Made by a program: the position numbers and the translations under genes. The notes below the pieces were generated by a model. It searched no databases. It was not told where the DNA came from and saw only the letters and a program-made list of their open reading frames with translations. DNA of 64,000 nucleotides, taken from positions 1,384,500 through 1,448,499 of the forward strand of contig MU006092.1 in assembly GCA_010093705.1 (NCBI GenBank), read 5' to 3'. The stretch is from Patellaria atrata CBS 101060 (lineage: Eukaryota; Ascomycota; Dothideomycetes; Patellariales; Patellariaceae). Below are positions 11,565 through 22,590 of this stretch, piece by piece (the stretch's first letter is position 1; each line of letters opens with the position of its first letter).

Positions 11565-13628
11565 TGAAGTAGTTTGTTGTAACGTAAGCTATCGGGAGGG
11601 TGGTATAATGATTAAGATAGATACCACCGTGACTTTTTTCGGTGGTTATGTTACGTTTTGAAAGTGGTACTGAACTCACTGCATTGTATCAGATACAAGC
11701 AGAGGTCTATTTGAGGAATGTCGCAAGTTCGGTTTGTTAGTGCTTGCTTAATGCTCAAATATTAAAGGAAGGGAGATTGCCCTCTTTATCTCTTGTATAA
11801 CAATCATTGAAGAAGCGATTCTACACCTCATTTGCCAACCTCAATCGGCATTAGCTGGCAACGGACGTGATTAGACAGAGCACGTAGTACTAATTCGTAG
11901 GTTATGGTCGGTAACTCGGTACACGGCTTTGGAGTGACCTGAAACGACGCCCGTCCGCTGTCATATCGGCGTTCATATTGAGGCGGAGCACAGTCGTGAT
12001 GAACCTATGATAAAAATAGGAGTACTTGGGTGCGCTGGTTGATAGTGAATCTAGTACTTGAAATCGACACGTACCTTAGATCTCTTGATTGCTTATGCAT
12101 CGTGGCTCGGGCCGACGTACAGGGACCGGATGGAATAGCTGATATAGACTTATCTCTGTCCTGAAAGAGACAAACTATACCGTATCTGGTGGCTTTTCAA
12201 CAGATTCAGCAAAAATGAGTTTGGAAGGTCTATGCATCAATTAACGGAGGTAGTGGGAATGGCTCTTATGGATAGACAGTAAAGAGGACCCAATTACTTT
12301 CTCTTTGAAGATCTGCAGAAATTCACACCGAAAAAAAAAGAAAAGAAAATCAGACTAGTTGTGGTTGTAGAGAAGCAATAGGAGCGATAGGAGCGATGAA
12401 AATATTGAATATAGACGAGAAGAAAGTACTCCGGAATGACTTATACCCCACGCCAGCACATACGGAAATATGTTGATTTAGGGGTAGACATCCGAGTGAT
12501 GAAATCTGGAAGTAAACTATTTAAATATGAGATATAAGTCCGGTCGTGAAGCCACACATTTGGCACCTCACTGATAGAAGATGATGGTTGTGAAGTATTT
12601 CGCCAAACGTTGTAACGGGTCAAGGAAATTTGATATGATTGACTGGCAGTAATTTCAGGCGCTCACTATAGCTAAGGCAAAAGCTGGATAGTACAGTAAG
12701 GTCCGGCAATCACTTTCTCTTACCGTATGATGAAGGAGATGAGGTTTGGGGATTCGGAGAAGTCGGCTGCTAGAACTATTTCTGCAGAATCCCATTCGGC
12801 ATCCCGCATTAGTCAGAATTTCGGAAACTGCGCCGGCCACCAGCACAGTTTAGAGGACTACACCGATTATTCTCCACAACTCCTGTACAGTACGGTCCAC
12901 TTATCATGTTCTGTTAAAACATACGGAATACAGTCCCGTCATGTCCACGTCCTGTTCGTGAGGGATCACGGAAGATGTGCATAATCAGGGACATCTGTGG
13001 TATGTACTGTACTTGATCATCTGGCCAGATGCACCAGGTGTCCGCAAAATTCTTGGGACACTTCAAAAGCCTCTGCTAAAGTTAAGCCTCTCTTAATACT
13101 ACAGGATAACTTTAAATAATCTATAAGTTATCTTAGATATACTTTAAGATAAGCTCTATAAGACCTACTATTTATTTCTTAATCATTTCTCTAGGTTGCG
13201 TTTTAAAACCATGATTGGAAAAGTGTGTTTTTGACGTGGGTCTGGATCTGTCCCACGAATGATTCTTCAGCACACGCTGACACTTCCACAACCTTTATGG
13301 TAAATTAATACGAGAACTCCCCTCTCATACAGCATCGCACTCTTACAGCTCCTATCTCAGCATAGCATCCGTCTTTAATACAGTAACATTCCAAACCAGA
13401 GGATCTATACTACTTTACGGATAGCTGAAAGCCACGAAGACATCCCTTGACCCAGGGGCAACAATAGACGGCCAGAATTCCAGAAACGGACTGGGGCGAC
13501 AGTGCTTCTTACGATAACTCACAAAGATTTGCGGTCAGTCTATCGTGAAACATATTTCTGAACGGGTTGCACCATGATACGATGAATGTCGACGAGTTAT
13601 TCTTCCTCGCTCCTTATGTTTATTCAAC
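11565..13628. other. AT-rich gene-free stretch
   Basis: No supportable gene. It contains one perfect 7-bp hairpin at 11623-11646 (ACCACCG, 10-nt loop with a T6 run, CGGTGGT) and an AT-rich segment at 13080-13200 with repeated TAAGATA-like words. Confidence 0.5.
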
Positions 13629-15164
13629 ATGTTGGTCCGATATACCCGTCTCATCGCCGTTCTCTTCCTCCTGACTTTCACTTACTACTGGACACGGTTT
13701 CGAACAAGTGAAAGTAAAACCGTTAACGATTCGCAGTGGAGCGCTGAGAAGCCTCCATCCGTTGTACACGATGCTGAACCCCCTTCCGGGCTTGAAGCAG
13801 AGCACCAACACAGCGTTGTCCTCGTTACTTCTGTTCCTCCGATCAGCGATACACTTGCACCAAATGGCACCCCTATACCTACAGTATCACTGGACGCGGT
13901 GGAGGTTCACAATGGGGTCATATCGTCAATATCTGAGGTTGAAACTGTTCTTCCCCAATCACCCTCTCAAAAATCTACAGATACACACTTGCATACACCC
14001 TTAAATCCCGATTCACCATACGCATATGTTTTCTATGCCGCAGCAGACCAATATGCATGCTCGGTCCTCGTCAACATCGACCGACTGAAGAACCTGTTCC
14101 ACACTAAACACCGCATAATTGTTCTGGCAACACCTGCTGTCTCTGACGAATTTCTCGATGCGCTTAACGCGACGGGTGCCGATGTCCAACTACGCGAATC
14201 ACCTCCCTTAGCAGAGGGGAGCGTTATGTACTACGCCGATTGCCTTCTCAAACTGGTCTCGTTCAGCTTACACAAAGACGATCCTACCCTCCAGCGCGTA
14301 CTCACTCTCGACTCCGACCAACTCATCGTCAAGAACCTCGACCACGTATTCGACCTACCAGCAGTAGATCTCGCAGCGCCGCGCGCATACTGGTTAGCCA
14401 AAGACTTTATCAGCAGCACATTTTTACTAGCATCACTTTCGGACCGGCTGTGGGATAAAGTGAAGCACGGAATCGACACCATCGGCCGCGACGTCTACGA
14501 CATGGACCTAGTCAATAAACTACTAGGCGAGACAGTACTGATGCTCCCGGGCAGCTACGCCACCGCCAACGGTCACTGGGAGGACTGGAACATACCGAAC
14601 TGGTTCATGCCCGAAGGCCACAACGGGACATACCACGCAAACGGCACACTCATCGATCTACGTCCCTGGACCGTCCCAGAAGAGAAACCCCCCGCACCGA
14701 AGAAAAAACACAAGCCGAAGAAGAAAAGCACGACAGAAGCCCACGTCAACTCGAAACGCGACGACCTCCCCGCCGAACTGTCCACCCTGCTATCCTCTCC
14801 CACCCCTTCCACAACAACCCTTACCACACAGATCTCCCCCGCTCTGATCCCCGAAATATCCTTCACCCACACCCCCTTCCCGCACCCCCTCCCGACCCCC
14901 ATCCCCGTCCTCTCCCCAGAAGAAGAAGCAGAAGCCGCGCGCCGGCGTCCCAAACCTGAACTCACGGGCCCGCTCGAAGCGCTGTACGAGGATGTCCACG
15001 TCCTCCACTACTTCGCGCTCGGCAAGCCGTGGCATTTTAGCATCGAAGGGGTGAGGCTCGCGCGTCCGGACGCGCATCCGGTTTTCTGGCGGCAGTGGGA
15101 GGAGTGGTGGGAGGGCGCGGAACGGGTGTGTCCCGCGGGTTGGAGTTTGGCGGGGATTTATTGA
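13629..15164 (+). CDS. Golgi-type GT8 glycosyltransferase (Gnt1/glycogenin-like)
   Basis: A single-exon, 511-residue type II membrane protein. Residues about 9-23 form a signal anchor (LIAVLFLLTFTYYWTRF), followed by a Ser/Pro stem to about 130. The GT8 domain starts at YAYVFYAAADQYACSVLVNI and carries the metal-binding DxD in TLDSDQLIV (about 227-229). It ends near HYFALGKPWHFS, the usual GT8 histidine and aspartate-poor finish. A Lys-rich and Pro/Thr-rich insertion (about 355-430) interrupts the domain. Fungal relatives are annotated as glucose N-acetyltransferase or glycogenin-like enzymes of the Golgi; the exact donor and acceptor cannot be told here. The N-terminal ATG gives the membrane anchor directly, which supports the start. 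High GC3 in the C-terminal half contrasts with the AT-rich upstream desert. Confidence 0.88.
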   Translation: MLVRYTRLIAVLFLLTFTYYWTRFRTSESKTVNDSQWSAEKPPSVVHDAEPPSGLEAEHQHSVVLVTSVPPISDTLAPNGTPIPTVSLDAVEVHNGVISSISEVETVLPQSPSQKSTDTHLHTPLNPDSPYAYVFYAAADQYACSVLVNIDRLKNLFHTKHRIIVLATPAVSDEFLDALNATGADVQLRESPPLAEGSVMYYADCLLKLVSFSLHKDDPTLQRVLTLDSDQLIVKNLDHVFDLPAVDLAAPRAYWLAKDFISSTFLLASLSDRLWDKVKHGIDTIGRDVYDMDLVNKLLGETVLMLPGSYATANGHWEDWNIPNWFMPEGHNGTYHANGTLIDLRPWTVPEEKPPAPKKKHKPKKKSTTEAHVNSKRDDLPAELSTLLSSPTPSTTTLTTQISPALIPEISFTHTPFPHPLPTPIPVLSPEEEAEAARRRPKPELTGPLEALYEDVHVLHYFALGKPWHFSIEGVRLARPDAHPVFWRQWEEWWEGAERVCPAGWSLAGIY

Positions 15165-15898
15165 TTAGATGATGGGGCGGGGAGAGGGGGTTGTTGCGCA
15201 GTTGATTAGGTTGGTGGGATAGGCATTGGAAGATGCATGCTTCGGGGCCACGACTCGATAGGGTTAGCCGCCTCACTCGCACTCAATGGCGCAACTCGTC
15301 TACGGGATGAGGATGGAGATTTCACTGCCATGCTAGTTCCACCCACCTCGCAACATACGAGTCCCCCCTGACATATCAATGCTCTAACCGCCATACCTAC
15401 CGACGGTTACGCCCAATCCTTGGACGTGAGCAATGCTTCGCGGTGTCTGGGTACAAGACACTGGTTCGTGAGCTTCGCGGTGGTGATGGTGCTTGTTGCT
15501 TTACTGCATATTGGGCACTACGTATCGTCCACGTTTTAATTTAATCTTAGCGATGATAGGTGAGAATATAAAGGCGGGGAGAGGCTTATTTCAGATATAT
15601 TCTTCGAAATATCTGAATACGGGAGAAGACGATTTAAGGGGGAGATGGACTTGAGAGCGGAAGGGAAGGATACTATAGTCACCATTGGTGGGCGGTTGTG
15701 CTGGATAGTTGTCATGATTGATGAAATTGGAATTTTGGTTTATCACACATGACTGCAACACGAAGCCGGTGAGGAAATACGATTCTTTCTCTTAATTCCA
15801 CCATGGCATTGAACTACACACAGCTCCAACGAGCGATGGAACAAAAATTCCACCCATAACGACCTATCACAGTCCGCCCGTCCTCCCAAATTTTCACT
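15165..15898. other. Intergenic region between convergent genes
   Basis: 3-prime regions of the GT8 gene (plus) and MTC1 (minus). I see no gene, and no clean tRNA despite some tRNA-like words at 15340-15420. Confidence 0.5.
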
Positions 15899-17475
15899 CT
15901 AAATCGCACCCGCCCTCGCTGCCTCCCCCGCTCCACTCTCCACAACCTCCTCCCGTCCCCTACCCCTACCTAATTGCCCCTCGCCCACGCCCATCCTCTT
16001 CGCCACATACCTCTGCGCGACAACGCCGACCGCAAGCCCCAAAACCTCCTCGACCCACTCTGCGACCCACTCCCTGGGATCAACACCGCCCTGCTCGACG
16101 ATACGATAGATCTCCTCGGGCAGCGCGCCATCTGAGCTCTCGTCGTCCGGGGAGGGCGCGGAGTCCAGCCAGCGGGCCCATTTAGCCGGGAAAGGCTGAG
16201 AGAGGGTGTGGAAGTGGAGAGAGTGGATGGGATCGGTGAGGGAGATTGCGAAAGCGACGAGAGACCCGTCCGGGTCTTGTGAGTTGTCTGGGTTTGAATT
16301 TGAGTCTGAGCTTGAGAAGAGGTCGGGTTGGGTGTAGGAGAGTGCTTGGACAGCGAGGAAGATGTCGCTTCTGCGGACGGGGTTCGCTTCGTCTAGGATC
16401 TCTGTTGCTGCTTTGGCGGCGGCTTCGATCCCGCCTCGGGCGTTGAAGAAGTCGTTTGCGTAGCCCTCTGCGCTTGCGCGGGAGAGCTTTGTGCCTTCTG
16501 GGAGGCCTGAGATGAGGTTTAAGGAGCGCGGTGCTGAGGTGTCGCGCCACCAGGGTCCGTCGTTCCAGCCTAAACTGCTGCCGGAACTGGAGGTAGGACG
16601 TGCTGTAGATTCTGAACCCCGCTGGATGACGAGAAGGTCGCCGCCTTCGACTTGTGACATAACGCGGGAGAAGGTGGTGTAGACAAGGGGATCGAGGGAA
16701 GGGTAATTCAACAGGTCATGGGTTAGATGGATTTGCAAGCGTTCGTGCTGAGAGATTGGCGGTGCTAGGTGATGGATGAGGTTTGTGAAGGTAGGCAGGG
16801 CGCGGGAGGTGAGGTCAGTGCCTAGGAAGGGGCCAATCAGCAAAACTATTTATACAAGATATTTTCTGGTCGGTGCGGTTTACCAATTCCTCGTAAAGCG
16901 CCAACATTGCCTCTCATTTGTTCAGCCCATTTCTGTGCTTCTTCATTTTTCTGAATCTCCTTGACAGCAGCTTCTGCTTGCTTCACAGCTGTGGTAGCTG
17001 TGGACAATATACTTCCCCACCATCCGCCACTGCTTGCTTGCTTCTGAGGTTCCGGTGCAGGTGGTGCTTGTAAGATCTTCTGGTCGCTCTCATCAGCGGG
17101 CGTGAATGGTTGATGAAAGCTCCTCGAGCTCTCCCCGCTCTTCCTGGGGGGGACGGAAGCAGAGTATGACGTCTTATCCTCACTAGTTCTAGCAGAGCCG
17201 GTTGACGAAGGAGTAACTACTCCTCCCCTTTTCGGTGAGCGTGTTCGACTAGTAGTTGTACTTGAAGATGAGACCTTGGGGGTATTGGGTCGACTGGAGG
17301 GACGAGGTGCAGCTGCTAGACTTGCTAATTCGGCGAGAGGATCCTCTTCCTCACTGATAGCAGGCTTTGATGGGATTTTAGAAGATGGTTTGGGAGCTGG
17401 GGTAAGGTCATCATCACCGCCGATGCTCGCGAATTGGGCTAAAAGCTCCTCGTTGGTGAGGGCTTTCTTTGACAT
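15899..17475 (-). CDS. MTC1: Mtc1 (maintenance of telomere capping protein 1)
   Basis: Two exons, 17475-16884 and 16821-15899, joined across a 62-nt intron give 504 residues. The splice restores ALRGIGTDLTSRALPTFTNL; without it the first exon would run to a stop after ILYK. The N-terminal 150 residues are disordered and begin MSKKALTNEELLAQFASIGG, followed by an aromatic GGWWGSI amphipathic helix and a coiled stretch (AEAAVKEIQKNEEAQKWAEQ). The C-terminal domain contains QHERLQIHLTHDL and MSQVEGGDLLVIQRG, diagnostic of fungal Mtc1. Mtc1 is a Golgi/COPI-vesicle-associated protein in yeast; its telomere name comes from genetic interaction with cdc13. It is divergent from the AT-hook gene, with 626 bp between starts. 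Confidence 0.9.
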
Positions 17476-18101
17476 GGCGGATGCAATGGAACAAACAGGA
17501 CGTAAACAAGAGGTCAGTAGTTGTTGCTATAGAAATCTGTGCGTGAGTTTCTTCACAGTGAAATGCAAAGGGAGTGTAGGGAACAGTGTAAACAATGAAG
17601 TGCAGTGGTGGAGGTCAGGGAGAACCCCACGGCACAAGGGCAGTTAGATCCGAGCCTGAGGCCCTGTCGCTGGGCATTCCTGAATTTGTGGTGTGATTGG
17701 ATGGATGGTGCAGGGGTCCGAGTGCCATTATGAACATACACAATGCGAAGACTGCGAGACTGCGAAACATTGTCAACTCCCAACCCACTCCTTTTTACCA
17801 TTATCATCTCTCTTTTTCTCATCTCCTCGAAAGGACACACTCTCCTTGCTCAAACAAATAAACGCTTTACGAATTTTACGAGTTTGAAAACGCTTCCCAT
17901 TTGCTCTTGTTCCTGTTCAGTTCGCTCGGTGGAAGGGGCCTGAAGAGAATTTGTCTCCGTTACTACCACCATCGTTCTATACCATTGAAATGCTTGTCTT
18001 CTCATCCTGAGAATTTCCTTTCTTGTTCTGCCATTTTGTTTGTATTTTGTTTTAAGATTCAGACCATTCCAAGAAAAGGCTGAGGAGGAGCATTTTCCAT
18101 C
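17476..18101. promoter_or_regulatory. Divergent promoter region MTC1 / AT-hook gene
   Basis: The 626 bp between two divergent start codons hold no ORF of note. Long CT-rich stretches before 18102 look like a plus-strand 5-prime UTR. Confidence 0.5.
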
Positions 18102-21100
18102 ATGCGTACACGACGCTCTTTAGTCACGGCGGAAAAGCCAAACATCATAACATCGCCACGGAAAACCAGAGGTACTGTAGATTTCAGGAAACCAGAAGTT
18201 CCCCGTAAATTGACTCGATCATCGTCAAATGTTTCAAACGGAAATACTATTTTTGTTGGTGGAATCGATGAAGCTAAACCGATCCGGGCCATTTGCAAGA
18301 AAGGCCGTTTCCTAATCATTGCTGGAATTCCATCTGACTTTTTGAGTCTTTTGGAACAACCTGACTCAGATGTTGACGAAGACGAACACTCTTCTAAAAC
18401 TGCGTCACATGCTGAAGTTGCAGATGATGCCCAAGAAGACGAGGATGATTTGGAAGATGAACCGGATGATGAGCCGGAAGAGGAACCAAGTCCAGGCTTC
18501 AATGAAAAACCAAGAAAGAGAAAATACAAACGACGACGTAGGACAGTGCCGAAGATCTTGTCACCAGTCCGAAAATCCACTCGCCAGAAACGTGTCAAAG
18601 CACTTTCCCCGGAAGCAGACATGGAAGACCAAATCGCAGTTGCTGACGCTTCATCAGTAAAGGAACAGGGTGCGTCAAATATTACTGAAGAACAATTGCA
18701 ATTGTCAGCTGCAGCTAGTGCACATGAGGAGCATGAAGAGCTTGAAGACCTAGAGGAAGAAGATGAGCAACCGGGAGATGAAACCAACGAACCCGAAGAT
18801 GAGAATATTGAATCAGCTTCAAAAACACTCCAAATCCCGGTTCCGAAAATCTCCCTCTCAAAACAAGCAAGTGACGCGAGCAATGTCTCCAAATTATCAA
18901 GGTCTGCCACCGGGGATGAACAAGCGGGCGAAGATGGTGAACGGGAACCCACACCCGAACTCATAGACGATACAGTACGGGAGTCAGATCTACCTGCCCC
19001 ATTTCGATCTCGCTCTCCCACACCACCCGAATCATCATTTCCAGACCAGGCCGCATACTTAGTCAAAACTCGCTTCAAACCCATCACGGACCCCCAACTG
19101 TTCATCTCGGCTCTATCTCAACATGACCCCTCAAAACGTTCAACGGCGAGCTTATACGCTCTCGCGCTCAATACGCAACGTGCTCTCGTAGCCTGGCAAG
19201 ACGAGTATCTCAAACTAGACGCACGGACTGCTCCCCATGCTCACCCAGCAAAGAAACCCGCAAAAGGCGGTCGCGAAATTGTTGAGAAGGATATCTGGGA
19301 AGGCCTAAAGGAAGCGGAGTTATACAACTACTCCTATGATCATCGCAAGACCGCGTGCGAACAAAACCCCTTCGCCCAACGGATCGGTCGTAATGGAGAT
19401 GCAGGCCGCGAACTCAGAGGCCGTGGAAGACGCAAGGCGAAAGATGTCGATGAAACGGAAGATGATGGTGCTAACACAGCTGCTGTCACGGATGTCGCGG
19501 CCGAAGAAACTGGTCCTGGTAGACGACCTAGACGTGAGGTCAAGAAATACGACGGTGTCGCGCCACCGGCAACACCCGAACCGATCAAAGTCCACGGCAA
19601 TACCGGTAGAAAGAGGCGATTAGACGTCAGCGCAACTCCCGAGCAAGACGGTCGCAAACGTGGTAAACACAACGCTTTCCTACCCGCTCGCGTTCGTGAA
19701 ATGCGCGCCGAGAGTGCAGTGAGCGAGGACACGACCAACAACGAAGAAGAACAGAAACCTGATGGTTATGAAACCGAGCGCGACAGCCGCGGTCGACGGA
19801 TTGGGAAGCGGAGAGGGAGACCGAAGGGGTATCGGAGGTCAAGTACTGGGCAAACGCATGGGTATACACCGCAGCAACAGCAGGAGGACCAGCAGGATAC
19901 TGAGGCAATGGAGGCGGATCCCAATCCCGACCCGAGTCCGGGAAGCAGTAGGAGGAATAGTATTTCGCAACCTCCTACGCCTGTCAATGCGACCCCAACG
20001 ATACCACCAACGATGCCGCCACCGCCTCCTCCACGTGATACAACCGAACTACCCCAACCGATTCCAAACGAGGCTCAATTCGGAGAAGGCCCCATAACAC
20101 CCGTCGGAACAAGTTCCGGTCCCACAGGCGCGTCAACTAACTTCAACCTCACATTCCAACCCTCGTCACGTAAACCCCGTGTTAAATCCGAGAAACGGAG
20201 TAAGAGCATGACGAAGTGGTGGGCAGAGCGGAAAGAGAAGGCTGCATTAGCTCGTGCGAATGGAGAGGTGGCGGAGCCGGCTCAACCTCGTCGTCGTCGA
20301 AGTAATCTTTCTGGAGGCGCCGGGAGCGGAGGAAATGAGAGGGGAGGGGGGGAGAGAGGGTTCCTGCAGATACAACCCGCGGTTGGTGGGCAGGGAAATG
20401 TGTTACCGCCAGGTCAAGGACAACAGGTCATATTCCATCAGCACGGACAGCGGGAAGTGAGGGAACAGAATCCGTTTGCGCAACATGCACCGCCTCAACA
20501 AGCTCCTCCACAGCAGGTACAACATCAGACGCCACCGGTAGCGATAGCGAGAACGGGCTTCGACACAATGCAATTCCCCGAACAGAAACCACCGCATCAA
20601 TACATCTCGACCTTCCGCTCCGTCGAACCGACCCTCAACTCCTTCCGTGTCGAACCCGTCCAACCCACAACCCAGACACAACCCGAATTCCCGCCTCCAC
20701 CGCCCTTAGCAATCCAAACNNNNNNNNNNNNNNNNNNNNNNNNNNNNNNNNNNNNNNNNNNNNNNNNNNNNNNNNNNNNNNNNNNNNNNNNNNNNNNNNN
20801 NNNNNNNNNNNNNNNNNNNCGCCCTTAGCAATCCAAACCATACCTCCACCTCCACCTCCCCAACAGAGGGAAAGAAGCCACAGTCTCCAAGCGCAGACGC
20901 AACCGCAGGACCCAAACCAAACCTATCAACCCCAGGGCATGCATCTTCCACCGCTCCACCCCCGCCCTGCAACCCATCATCAACCCCACCCCCACGCCCG
21001 CTCTCACAGCCACTCCCACCCGTATTCCCACGACCCCCCGCCCTCGCCCTCAACGGCTCATCTCGAACCCACGCGCTTCGCGCCTACAGCGTCAGCCGAT

Positions 21101-21415
21101 CCAGCACAATCACGCTACTCGAACCCGAACCCTCTAGCTAAACTAGGCGCCCTGCTCCCGCTCGCCCCGGGCCCCGCGGACCAGGAAAGGGGGTTTAGCG
21201 CTTTTGCTGCGCTTGGGAATCATAGGGGCAGGGTGGAGGAGGGGGCGTATGTGAGTCCGTTTAGGGCTGTGAGGCAGGAGGGGGGGAAAGATGTGGGGGA
21301 GAGGGGAAGAAAGGGAAAGGAGGTCGAGAGGGAGAGGGAGAGGGAGAGGGAGAGGGAGAGGGAGGGGGAGGCGGTCTATGAGACTAGGAGGAAGACTAGG
21401 GAAATGTGGAATTAG
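18102..21415 (+). CDS. Large disordered nuclear protein with AT-hook
   Basis: The frame opens MRTRRSLVTAEKPNIITSPR and runs to 20719, where 100 N interrupt it. It resumes after 20838 and ends at 21415. Closing the gap on the flanking 19-bp overlap gives one frame of 1064 residues. Features: a short folded N-terminal block (KPIRAICKKGRFLIIAGIPS), acidic stretches, a conserved-looking helical region (AYLVKTRFKPITDPQLFISA ... RALVAWQDEYLKLD, about 320-380), an AT-hook KRRGRPKGYRR (about 568), a basic WWAERKEKAALARANGE block, Pro/Gln/His-rich tails and an (RE)n run encoded by GAGAGG repeats. AT-hooks bind the minor groove of AT-rich DNA, so a chromatin role is likely. I do not recognise the family beyond being fungal. 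Confidence 0.8.
20720..20819. other. Assembly gap of exactly 100 N
   Basis: Both sides carry the same 19 bp (20701-20719 and 20820-20838). This suggests that two overlapping contigs were scaffolded without merging. Confidence 0.95.
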
Positions 21416-22590
21416 GGCTTTTTTTTTGTTTGGTCTTTGGAGGGGGGTTTATGTTTGTGAGGAGGGGAGGTAAGTGGATTATGGTGACGTGTTTTTTCAG
21501 CGTCGGGTTAGGCGTATCGTATCATCTGCTTTGTTGAGGGTTAAGGCGGCGGTCTTGATATCCCTTGGAGTTTGTGATTGTGGATTTTCTTCGTTGAAAA
21601 TTTGGTTGTATGAACGGTTCGTACGGTACAGCAGAGCAAAGCACCGGCACAGCACATTAGATACGAGGATTTAGCACTGCAAATATCATGGACATAAACA
21701 ATACATGAATAGCAGCATGAACATGACCATGACCCATGACCCACGACCCATGACCCACGAACAACAACGCAGAAAACCAAAACCCAAAAACCCAAAAGTG
21801 CACACAATCTACCTACCCGTCTAAAACCCCGTTACACGAAAAAACGCTTTAAGAAGCTAAATATCCACCAACTCTCTAGATAGATGCGTAGACCTCACTC
21901 TCAAAAAACACTAAACGTGCTCAAAACTCTCTCACCCGCGAAATCTGGTATTTCTTGACTCTGGTTCTGGTTTCGTATACCAAGGCACAAGTATCAAACC
22001 GACGAGAGGACAACCGATGACAATTTTCATATCCAAAACCCAAAGCCCAAAGCCCAAAGCCCAAAATTCAACATGCATGTTCGAGCTATAGATGACCATC
22101 TATCCGATATTTCCATTCTCAAAACCCCGAGAAAAAAGTGTCTCAGTGGTCCGCGGACCTCATCAGTTCCATCTCTTGACTCCCTTGTCCCTCGCCCAAA
22201 TCAGATAGATGGGCAGAAAAACGGATCCCCGGTCCTCGATCCCTCCACAACTCGATTCGTCACGTAAAATCCCTCACATCTATTCAAAATCTCAATAACG
22301 GAGGACAAAGGGGTTTTCGATCACCCCAGCAACACAAACAAAACATACACAGCAAAGAGATATGAAAGATTAATCCCATAACCGAAGCTAAACTAAGCCT
22401 ATATATGCACGCACTCTCCAGCACAATTCCCAAGGGGATCGTCCAATTCATCTCAAACTCCACCCCTACGAACTCCAACTTTGCGAGTTCTCTACAAACT
22501 GCAACCCCTCCGTGCTGTCCCCCATCCCCCATCTCCCACCCCCGCGCTTCTATACCTTCGAGAAACGCCGCCTTACCAATCCCTCGCGAG
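21416..22590. other. Intergenic region between convergent genes
   Basis: It separates the 3-prime ends of the AT-hook gene and the kinase. Contents are low-complexity short repeats, including CATGACCC-type copies at 21718-21762 and three AAAGCCC copies near 22040. No gene is supported. Confidence 0.6.

Noticed and set aside
15340-15420. tRNA-like words on the minus strand (GGCGGTTAGAGC)
   Set aside because: No foldable anticodon arm or T-loop with matching acceptor.
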